Assembly: GCA_003233255.1 (NCBI GenBank)
Contig: QILH01000259.1
Span: forward strand, 1-8,012
Source of the DNA: Gammaproteobacteria bacterium
Lineage (GTDB): Bacteria > Pseudomonadota > Gammaproteobacteria > UBA6429 > Thiohalophilaceae
Reading direction: 5' to 3'
DNA: 8,012 bases
The notes below the pieces were generated by a model, which had not been told where the DNA came from, made no database searches, and saw nothing but the letters and a program-made list of their open reading frames with translations. Of the stretch, positions 1-5,888 are shown one piece after another. Every line of letters begins with the position of its first letter. Within the stretch, counting starts at the first letter, position 1. The position numbers were made by a program, and so were the translations under genes.

Positions 1-984
1 AGGCATACGGATAAGTTCATCCGCAAGCAGATGATCAAATGCTTTTGAGTGAACATAATCGTGACAGGGGTCAACATCCAGCAAGAATCGCCAATCAATT
101 GTAAGTTCTTCAGGAACAGCGCCAAAGCCTTCAGTACCAAAACGTTCATCAAACAAATCAATAACTGGGTATTCCCCATTAACGGGATAATGCGAACGCA
201 CTAATGTATGCCCGAAACGATAAGCGGCAACAGAAAATTCGACAGGCATGCAAATTCGTCCACATTTATCTTTGATGTCAAATTTGGGGAATTTACCAAG
301 GTTGCCAATTACTTGCTTGTATATATCTTTATCGCAGATGCGCTTCAGAAAGTCATATAGTACGATCCATTGGTAATGAAATCTGACATCCATCTGTGCC
401 TCTTCGAATGAACGACCAATGATACGACGATTATGAAACTTAAGAAACAATAACTGTATCTGTGATATGAACAGGTTTTCATCATTGCGTGGATCACCGA
501 TCAATGCAGTCCCATCTGTATTTCGTGGCACATCATTCTTATTGACATCATTACCAATCAGCAATCTACCCGCCTGTCCCTGATCATACAAAAAAGGGGA
601 TGCTTCAGGTCCAAACCCATAGACGCAATCCAGGTCGAGTGAAGCTGAGCGTAGATTTGGTAGATCATTAACCTCTTTTGAGCTGATAGGATCTCCGTGT
701 AAATTACTTGTAGTATCAAGCGTGAGGTCGTGATCAACAAATTGCGCAAAGAATGTATACGCCGCAGGCACAAGACTGTCACCGGATGATGAATTTACAT
801 CGTGCATAATACCGCCAGAACCACCCAATATAGCAGCAATTTCTGCTGCTTCACATTGTTCTGTGACTTTCGCTTCATCAGCCCAGGACTTCAGCTTTGG
901 AAACATTTTACAAAAATTTCCCAGCCTCGCATGACTACAACCCTTTGCTTTACCAGTACCGTGCATGGTTTTTTCTTTTTTCAT
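1..984 (-). CDS. Animal-type haem peroxidase, N-terminal 328 residues (truncated by window edge)
   Basis: This frame is open from ATG at 984 to the window edge, 328 codons with no stop. The start has a good ribosome site (AGGGA, about 9 nt upstream); a second ATG at 966 is less likely. Diagnostic residues of the peroxidase-cyclooxygenase superfamily are all in order: Gln81, Asp84 and distal His85 in FAQFVDHDLTLD; a calcium-loop-like SASLDLDCVYG at 113-123; distal Arg166 and haem-linking-type Glu169 in GDPRNDEN; and proximal His259 in YRFGHT. The expected reaction is peroxide-dependent oxidation of small donors. The RNDEN type and overall layout differ from the lactoperoxidase-like neighbour and resemble the bacterial 'peroxicin' group (family assignment inferred). 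No Sec signal peptide is visible: the N-terminus is basic, with Cys16, Cys25 and Cys44. It is transcribed away from the second peroxidase. The remaining C-terminal part, including the conserved Asn region, lies outside the window. Confidence 0.9.
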   Translation of the reverse strand, partial: MKKEKTMHGTGKAKGCSHARLGNFCKMFPKLKSWADEAKVTEQCEAAEIAAILGGSGGIMHDVNSSSGDSLVPAAYTFFAQFVDHDLTLDTTSNLHGDPISSKEVNDLPNLRSASLDLDCVYGFGPEASPFLYDQGQAGRLLIGNDVNKNDVPRNTDGTALIGDPRNDENLFISQIQLLFLKFHNRRIIGRSFEEAQMDVRFHYQWIVLYDFLKRICDKDIYKQVIGNLGKFPKFDIKDKCGRICMPVEFSVAAYRFGHTLVRSHYPVNGEYPVIDLFDERFGTEGFGAVPEELTIDWRFLLDVDPCHDYVHSKAFDHLLADELIRMP

Positions 985-1281
985 AATTTTTTCCCTGTAA
1001 TCAAAGAAACAAACCGCAGTATACGTAGCCATACTACGATCAATTTGTGAACATACATTATTATTTCGGCGTATTTCCAATAAAATATGCGCTTGGATCA
1101 AGCTCAAACGCGGAGGTCAGTATATAAAAATTGCTAGTGTTAAACATGGTATAATTACCATAATTGATGTTAGAAGGTATGAATGCCGAAGAACAGAAAT
1201 AAAGGATTGAATAATAAAAACAAGTTCGTAGCATTGTGATTCTGACATTAATAATAAAACGAGTCTGCAATACCCCAATTT
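985..1281. other. Leader region of the left peroxidase; no convincing gene
   Basis: AT-rich sequence upstream of the minus-strand peroxidase. It carries that gene's ribosome site (992-996, read on minus). A small dyad has arms CGTAG (1024-1028) and CTACG (1034-1038), about 40 nt upstream of the start codon, where an operator or 5' UTR hairpin could sit. Short open frames here (for example minus 1270-1061) have no ribosome site and no recognisable protein character. I see no strong -35/-10 pair. Confidence 0.35.
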
Positions 1282-1339
1282 ATGCTCAACGATAAGTTTT
1301 GGCTGGAGTTCCGAATGATCATCGATAACACGGCCTCTA

Positions 1340-1370
1340 GTACATTAACCACTTTATATTGTCCGGTCAG
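1340..1370 (+). repeat. Left terminal inverted repeat of the MITE-like element
   Basis: 31 nt, from GTACATTAACC to GGTCAG. It pairs with 1586-1616 with mismatches only at 1346 and 1364. Confidence 0.85.
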
Positions 1371-1500
1371 CGTTTCTATGGCACTTCGCATCAAAGCATA
1401 GCTCGCAGGTAATGGTTGTTCCCTTGGCAAGAGCTATACCAACAGTAGGCGCTTTAGGCGACGCCGAGGCGGAATGCCACAGAATCGCCCGAAGGGTTGA

Positions 1501-1581
1501 CCTGTCAGCTTCCATGGTGGTGTTGCGCTTCTTGTGAAGGGAGTGCCCTGCGAAGCGCGCCTAGCCACGGGAACTGACAGG
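1501..1581. repeat. Nested hairpin inside the MITE-like element
   Basis: The outer arms CCTGTCAG (1501-1508) and CTGACAGG (1574-1581) are perfect complements. They are followed inward by weaker pairing (TTCCATGG against CCACGGGAA). The inner arms GCGCTTC (1525-1531) and GAAGCGC (1552-1558) are also perfect and enclose a 20-nt loop. The structure could fold in RNA or extruded DNA; its role is unknown. Confidence 0.7.
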
Positions 1582-1585
1582 CCAA

Positions 1586-1616
1586 CTGACCCGACAATAT
1601 AAAGTGGTTCATGTAC
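1586..1616 (-). repeat. Right terminal inverted repeat of the MITE-like element
   Basis: Reverse-complement partner of 1340-1370, ending ATGTAC immediately before the duplicated TA at 1617-1618. The motif CTGAC at its inner edge (1586-1590) also occurs in the adjoining hairpin arm at 1574. Confidence 0.85.
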
Positions 1617-1648
1617 TAAGGATAAGTATCATCTTCGATCAACGGTAG

Positions 1649-1918
1649 AAGGGATACCTTACCGAATACGAACAGGCTATCCATGGCGAGATTTACCCCT
1701 TTTCCATAAATCATTCAGGAGGCGCAAGAGAAATCCAAGACTGTAGGTTCTTCATCGTTATTAATAGTTTAATTTCCTGTCACCCAGATAAAAGAAGAAC
1801 GCCGGAATATATCGGTGTAACCGAAGGCGGCTATCATGACGGAAAATATTTCATCAAATTCGACCCGCACTTGTTAATGAAGAAATATTTTGGGTCAAAA
1901 GTAATTGGATACTGGTAA
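1649..1918 (+). other. Unassigned open frame without a start codon, probably a decayed gene fragment
   Basis: This frame is open from after TAG 1646 to TAA 1916 but has no usable ATG. Its first third is only the shadow of the transposase fragment in another frame. From about 1770 on it reads like protein (PEYIGVTEGGYHDGKYFIKF, then DPHLLMKKYF), ending VIGYW. I do not recognise the family. It may be the C-terminal stub of a gene broken when the IS5-type element landed, or chance. Confidence 0.2.
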
Positions 1919-2194
1919 ACTCTTGAAATATCTGTTAATCACTATCGCTAGCCAGCGTCCAGGCACTTTTTCTCTTTAGTTTTCGTGCGAGCCCGTACCG
2001 GATTTAATCCAATTCCTTATAACCCTAATTTTGTTCGTTTAAACTTTATTGCATAGAAATATATCAATAAACATATCGGTAATATGGCACAAAAATATCG
2101 CTATTATTTCCTTTAGTTAATTATTCTGGATATGCTAATTTTAAAATTCTAAAACGGGATTTACTTATAAAAAATATAATCAGGGAGAAAAATT
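1919..2194. other. AT-rich upstream region of the right peroxidase
   Basis: Non-coding leader of the plus-strand peroxidase. It holds a perfect 12-nt AT palindrome, AATTTTAAAATT, at 2137-2148. TTGCAT at 2049 could be a -35 box, but no good -10 lies at 17 nt. The ribosome site AGGGAG is at 2182-2187. The promoter is probably here but cannot be placed. Confidence 0.4.
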
Positions 2195-3757
2195 ATGAAT
2201 ACGAATGAATATCGTACTTTTGATGGTCGTAATAATAATATGGATAACCCTGAGTGGGGACGGGCTGGTGAAGGTCTTCTAAGAGTAACTCCAAATGCAT
2301 ACGCGGATGGTATTAAAACGTTGGCAAAAAGGGGGGAGTACAATCCTAACCCGCGCGTTATTAGCAATGAAATATTTCAGCAAACTTTACCACCTGTACT
2401 CAACAGCAGGGGGCTGAGTGATTTTGTTTGGGCTTGGGGTCAGTATATTGACCATGAACTTGATCTTATTGAATCACAGAAAGATGATGAAATCGCGAAT
2501 ATTGCGGTGCCCTGCAATGATCCGGTTTTTGAAAATTTTCAGGACTGCACTAAATTCATTATCCCTTTTTCTCGCTCACTTTTTATGCCAGAAACAGGCA
2601 CAGGAAAGGATAATCCACGTCAACAATCGAATGAAAATTCGTCTTACATCGATGCATCATTGATTTATGGATCGGATAAAGAACGAGCCGATGCACTGCG
2701 TACCTTTGACGGTACCGGTAGACTAAAAACAAGTACCTCAGACGTGGGTGAATTGTTACCTTATAACGTAAATGATCTGGACAATGAAGATAACAATGAT
2801 CCAATAAGGCAACGTTTTTTTGTTGGTGGCGATGTCCGCGTCAATGAACATGTTGTACTTACCAGTATTCATACATTATTTGTGCGGGAACATAACCGGG
2901 TTTGTTTGGATCTTGTGACATGTGATCCCAGTTTGGCCGGTAATGATGAACGTGTTTACCAGCTGTCGAGAAAATATGTGGGTGGAATTATCCAATCAAT
3001 TACATTCAATGAATTTTTGCCTGCGCTATTAGGTAAAGACAGAATTTCTGCATACGCGGGATATAATGCGAATGTGAATGCGGGTATTGCAAATGAGTTT
3101 TCTACTGTCGCCTTCAGACTGGGGCATAGCATGCTTTCATCTGAGGTGCTTCTGGGTGAAAACAATCGTTCCATCAGATTGCGAGATATGTTTTTTAAAC
3201 CTTACTTCGTTCGCTTGCACGGGATTGAACCTATCTTGCACGGGTTGAATATAAAATCCATGCATGAAGTGGATGCAAAAGTCATTGAAGATGTGCGCAG
3301 TTTCCTGTTTGGCCCACCAAACCCGGCTTCGCGCATGCTTCTTGATTTAGTAGCCCTTAATATTCAACGAGGTCGTGACCACGGAATTGCCGATTTTAAT
3401 ACGTGTCGAGAGAAATTTGGACTGCAAAGGTATAAAAAATTCTCTGACATTACTGCTGATAAAGCTGTCACTGGTACATTATATGATTTGTATAAAGATG
3501 TTGATTATATCGACCCATGGGTTGGTGCAATGGCGGAAGACCATGTAGTTGACTCCAGCGTTGGACCACTTGCTCTTGCAATTCTAAAAGATCAGTTTGA
3601 ACGAGTAAGAGATGGCGATCGTTTTTGGTATGAAAATGATAACGATTTAACAGTCGAACAAAAAATCGAAATAGAAAGTACACGATTGTCGGATATTATC
3701 CGAAGAAATACCGATGTCATTGATATATCCGACAATGTATTTATTGCATTTAACTAA
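2195..3757 (+). CDS. Animal-type haem peroxidase (lactoperoxidase/myeloperoxidase fold), complete
   Basis: A 520-residue bacterial member of the animal haem peroxidase family (peroxidasin/LPO-like). ATG 2195 follows AGGGAG with a 7-nt spacer. The motifs run in canonical order: PNPRVIS (51-57); WGQYIDHELD (81-90) with Gln83, haem-linking-type Asp86 and distal His87; a calcium loop SSYIDAS (149-155); RVNEH (215-219) with distal Arg215 and haem-linking-type Glu218; the helix HTLFVREHNR (226-235); proximal His311 in FRLGHSM; and Asn389 in ALNIQRGRDHG. The C-terminal DNVFIAFN is also typical, so the catalytic domain looks complete. Residue 219 is His where myeloperoxidase has Met243, as in lactoperoxidase, and residue 88 is Glu where the calcium-ligand Asp is usual. 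It should oxidise halides, thiocyanate, phenols or metals with peroxide; the substrate is not predictable. There is no Sec signal and no dockerin or RTX repeats. A membrane-protein gene follows at 176 bp on the same strand. Confidence 0.95.
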   Translation: MNTNEYRTFDGRNNNMDNPEWGRAGEGLLRVTPNAYADGIKTLAKRGEYNPNPRVISNEIFQQTLPPVLNSRGLSDFVWAWGQYIDHELDLIESQKDDEIANIAVPCNDPVFENFQDCTKFIIPFSRSLFMPETGTGKDNPRQQSNENSSYIDASLIYGSDKERADALRTFDGTGRLKTSTSDVGELLPYNVNDLDNEDNNDPIRQRFFVGGDVRVNEHVVLTSIHTLFVREHNRVCLDLVTCDPSLAGNDERVYQLSRKYVGGIIQSITFNEFLPALLGKDRISAYAGYNANVNAGIANEFSTVAFRLGHSMLSSEVLLGENNRSIRLRDMFFKPYFVRLHGIEPILHGLNIKSMHEVDAKVIEDVRSFLFGPPNPASRMLLDLVALNIQRGRDHGIADFNTCREKFGLQRYKKFSDITADKAVTGTLYDLYKDVDYIDPWVGAMAEDHVVDSSVGPLALAILKDQFERVRDGDRFWYENDNDLTVEQKIEIESTRLSDIIRRNTDVIDISDNVFIAFN

Positions 3758-3933
3758 TTAAAGCGCCCGTCTCTTAAACTATTTAAAAGTTGAAAATAGG
3801 AAAGTTTTATCAATTTTACCTTATTAAAATTTCTCATAGAAAGATAAAATACGTGAAAAACCTGGTGAAGTGAGAAGGTTGATTACTCCTGAAAATATCG
3901 TTTTTTTCATAAAAAATACAGTAGGTGATAATT

Positions 3934-5313
3934 ATGAATACATTAAATTTCTACAAAAATCGCATTTTGGTTATGGCCTTATCCATATTAATTCTCTATG
4001 TACCTCCTGCATCTGCACACTTGAGATGGTTTGCTGAAGACTCGCAAAAACGAGGGTATTTATATAATGATCTTGTTTCATACTCACTTATCTGGATTGG
4101 CGTTGGTATCACACTTATTATTATAGGTATTTTTATTGACAAAATACTTCCCAAGGTATCTGCGCCATGGCAGCCAACACTTATTGAAAAATATGCAACA
4201 TCGATTTTAGGAATTTTTGTGGGTGCCTCATTGATTATTAGCGCACTGGATGGAAATGTGTTTTCAATGAACATTAAAGATACTGGTGCATTACATACAG
4301 TACTGTTGTTGTGTGAGGGATTTATCGGGGTGAGTTTGGTTTTCGGGTTAGCGGTACGACAAGCATCTCTCTTGTTAATAGCATTATGGCTGGTCGCCAC
4401 ACTAACTGCGGGTCTGGTTGTCACGCTGGAAAACCTTTGGGTATTAGGCGCTGCGATTTTCTTTTTCTTACGAGGCAGGCCGTTGTTGCGTTATTCCCGC
4501 GAAGATATTTTTCCCTTCTTGAACATTAATGTCAGTCAGGCGCAAGCCTTAACCTTTCTTCGCATTTTCATCGGTGCAAACCTAATATTTCTTGGGTTTA
4601 GCGAAAAAATTATGGTGCCTGAATTAGGTTTGTCATTTTTACAGGAGCATCAGTGGAATTTCATGAAACATCTGGGATTATTATGGTTCGCTGACGATTT
4701 GTTTGTGTTCTCTGCAGGTGCAGTCGAAATTATTTTGGGTATTTTTCTTGTGGCAGGATTGGCGGTAAGATTGACGGCGGCTGTTTTAGCGATATTATTT
4801 CTCACTCCACCGTTTTTTATGGGGCCTGCAGAAATGATTGGGCATATTCCTCATATCTCTATCGTTGCTATGCTTTTGTTATTTGGTCGAGGATGTACAT
4901 TTACTGTTGCGTTTACTGCACTGGTTGCTATGTTAAAGCATATCAAAATATCGAAACAAACATTATCGGAGGATGCTTTGCAGGATCAACCAATGACAAA
5001 TATTATGCATAGTTTACCGTCACATTCTCCGTTAGAAAACCTATATGATAATGGCATTCACCAAAAAATCCGGCTTTTGGTTACATTATCCAGAACGCGC
5101 GGTATATTATCCTCACTTCCAGATTATGATATGAAAAACCGCTACGAGCGAGTACTTGGCGCAGGAAAAAATACCGATATTTATCATCGACCAGCTAGTC
5201 CAACAAAGCGATACAATTGTATCTCTCGCTTATCAAGAAATAGATACCTTCCGTTGGCAGCCGGGCGACAACGTGGCCAGCAATGGTTACGCCGACAAAA
5301 CCCTGCTGCCTGA
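3934..5313 (+). CDS. Polytopic DoxX-like membrane protein with an exported N-terminus; C-terminus probably frameshifted
   Basis: ATG 3934 is preferred: AGGTGA (3923-3928) sits 5 nt upstream, whereas the in-frame GTG at 3925 overlaps it. Residues 7-24 form a signal-like hydrophobic segment with an Ala-Ser-Ala site, so cleavage would leave a mature N-terminus at His29 (HLRWFAED). This resembles membrane proteins that start with an AHxxWF motif (family memory). About eight further hydrophobic segments follow: 47-70, 87-105, 121-141, 145-165, 168-180, 206-224, 256-296 and 305-334. Residues 206-318 have DoxX-like spacing, with Gly-rich helices and a PPFFMGPAEMIGHIPHI loop. DoxX-type proteins are linked to quinone or thiol redox work, but no function is assignable here. 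From about residue 408 the frame loses protein character, while the +1 frame looks real (5156-5359). It lies 176 bp after the peroxidase and may share its transcript. Confidence 0.75.
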   Translation: MNTLNFYKNRILVMALSILILYVPPASAHLRWFAEDSQKRGYLYNDLVSYSLIWIGVGITLIIIGIFIDKILPKVSAPWQPTLIEKYATSILGIFVGASLIISALDGNVFSMNIKDTGALHTVLLLCEGFIGVSLVFGLAVRQASLLLIALWLVATLTAGLVVTLENLWVLGAAIFFFLRGRPLLRYSREDIFPFLNINVSQAQALTFLRIFIGANLIFLGFSEKIMVPELGLSFLQEHQWNFMKHLGLLWFADDLFVFSAGAVEIILGIFLVAGLAVRLTAAVLAILFLTPPFFMGPAEMIGHIPHISIVAMLLLFGRGCTFTVAFTALVAMLKHIKISKQTLSEDALQDQPMTNIMHSLPSHSPLENLYDNGIHQKIRLLVTLSRTRGILSSLPDYDMKNRYERVLGAGKNTDIYHRPASPTKRYNCISRLSRNRYLPLAAGRQRGQQWLRRQNPAA

Positions 5314-5359
5314 GAAACCGATCTTTCAGTATATTAACACCTTGTACTTTGACATCTAA
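5156..5359 (+). pseudogene. Displaced C-terminal segment of the membrane protein (+1 frame)
   Basis: In the +1 frame the sequence reads LAQEKIPIFIIDQLVQQSD, later GYADKTLLPEKPIFQYINTL and then YFDI, before TAA at 5357. It has helical, balanced composition, unlike the Arg/Pro-rich overlapping frame-0 tail. That frame has a stop at 5132-5134, so a shift between 5135 and about 5290 is required. Joining frame 0 through Val407 (RYERV) to this segment would give a protein of about 474 residues. A single extra base near 5155 in the read or in the genome would explain it. Alternatively this is the tail of a different gene. Confidence 0.5.
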
Positions 5360-5469
5360 AACAAGTCGTAAATTAACAATCATATAGGCGTAATAAGCAT
5401 GTAAGAGGCGTCTGGGGTTACATCTAATCTCAGCGCCTCCTTGATGCCTAAAACGGCTTCACTATGATA

Positions 5470-5649
5470 TCAGCATCCAAGATTGAAGGGGATTCTGACC
5501 CATACGGTTCCCAATTTTTCTTCCATTCTTTTTAGTACTCTCAGGGCACAGTCATCAACATTAATCAATTTACTCATGCCGAGTAAATTTGAGTGAATCC
5601 GGTCGCTCATTTGGTTGGTGATATACTCGTGGCGTTTGGGACTTAGGTG
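5470..5649 (-). pseudogene. Unrecognised 59-codon coding fragment
   Basis: On the minus strand, from after TGA (5652-5650) to TGA (5472-5470), the frame reads HLSPKRHEYITNQMSDRIHS, then NLLGMSKLINVDDCALRVLK and RMEEKLGTVWVRI. It is protein-like and charged helical. Past the stop the same frame continues with KEALRLDVTPDASYM to a further stop, so the TGA may be a nonsense change in a decayed gene. An internal ATG (Met14) exists but has no clear ribosome site. I do not recognise the family; a transposase remnant is one possibility. Confidence 0.35.
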
Positions 5650-5809
5650 TCACTGTGCGTCATATTTATTTCATGGCACCAAAAGTAGGCGCTTTTGGGC
5701 GAGGTGAAATGACAAGTAGTAGTCGTTCTATTGCGAGGAATTTTAACACAGCCATGGGATAAAGAGAGCGTGCAGTGGCACCTAAATCTCAATCGCCACA
5801 GATATAACA
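5619..5809. repeat. 191-bp structure with 41-nt imperfect inverted arms and a nested hairpin
   Basis: The left arm 5619-5659 pairs with 5769-5809 at about 31 of 41 positions; the core 31 nt match at 25, and most differences are transitions. Between them is a nested hairpin: ATTTCA (5668-5673) with TGAAAT (5705-5710), and CCAAAAG (5679-5685) with CTTTTGG (5692-5698). No target duplication was found, so a mobile-element origin is plausible but unproven. Confidence 0.55.
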
Positions 5810-5830
5810 TGCCTGCGTTTTACAAACCTG

Positions 5831-5856
5831 AAAAAAGCCCCGACGATGCCGGGGCT
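5831..5856 (-). terminator. Rho-independent terminator of the multicopper oxidase gene
   Basis: On the minus strand, a 7-bp GC-rich stem (AGCCCCG 5856-5850 with CGGGGCT 5842-5836, loop of 7) is followed by a run of six T (5836-5831). It sits 33 bp past the oxidase stop codon. On the plus strand no U-tract follows directly, so it acts in one direction. Confidence 0.9.
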
Positions 5857-5888
5857 AAGGTTACGCTTTTTTTGTTATCGACCGACTT

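Larger units (their letters stand above)
1340..1616. mobile_element. 277-bp MITE-like non-autonomous element with 31-bp terminal inverted repeats and TA target duplication
   Basis: The ends 1340-1370 and 1586-1616 are inverted copies matching at 29 of 31 positions, starting GTACATTAACCAC. Each end is flanked by TA (1338-1339 and 1617-1618). Removing the element plus one TA joins the two halves of the IS5-type transposase in frame, which independently confirms a 2-bp TA duplication. TA duplication is typical of IS630/Tc1-mariner transposases, so such an enzyme elsewhere in the genome is the likely driver (inference). The interior is more GC-rich than its surroundings, has no transposase coding potential, and contains a strong internal hairpin (1501-1581). 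Confidence 0.85.
1282..1746 (+). pseudogene. IS5-family transposase N-terminal fragment, interrupted by a small inverted-repeat element
   Basis: Codons 1282-1338 read MLNDKFWLEFRMIIDNTAS. After skipping 1339-1617, frame continues at 1618 with KDKYHLRSTVEGIPYRIRTG followed by YPWRDLP, ending at TAG 1744. The joined 61 codons match the start of IS5-family transposases (DUF4096-type N-terminus), whose hallmark is a DxxLRxTVEGxxYRxRTGxPWRDLP pattern. After WRDLP the match decays into a basic tail (FHKSFRRRKRNPRL), and the DDE catalytic domain is absent. Family members run to roughly 250-330 residues, so only a fifth or so remains. This is a dead remnant with no function expected. Recognition rests on motif memory, not a search. 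Confidence 0.75.
5360..5830. other. Degenerate intergenic region with gene debris and an inverted-repeat structure
   Basis: No intact gene. It contains a weak GAGGCG/CGCCTC dyad (5405-5410 and 5434-5439), a minus-strand coding fragment, and a paired-arm structure listed separately. Plus-strand frames such as that from 5731 run through the oxidase terminator and are not credible genes. Confidence 0.6.

Noticed and set aside
802..1050. 82-codon plus-strand frame over the left peroxidase start
   Set aside because: It lies antisense to clear peroxidase coding sequence and has no family character.
1061..1270. 69-codon minus-strand frame with a hydrophobic start
   Set aside because: It starts with TTG and has no ribosome site; the composition is what AT-rich intergenic DNA gives by chance.
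1248..1430. 60-codon minus-strand frame across the MITE's left end
   Set aside because: It crosses the element boundary and reads antisense through the transposase fragment, so it is unlikely to be a gene.
3758..3933. Search for a promoter or terminator between the right peroxidase and the membrane protein
   Set aside because: No GC-rich hairpin with a T-run and no convincing -35/-10 pair were found, so cotranscription stays open.
3996..4424. 142-codon minus-strand frame
   Set aside because: It is antisense to the membrane protein; Ile/Thr/Pro-rich shadow of hydrophobic codons on the other strand.
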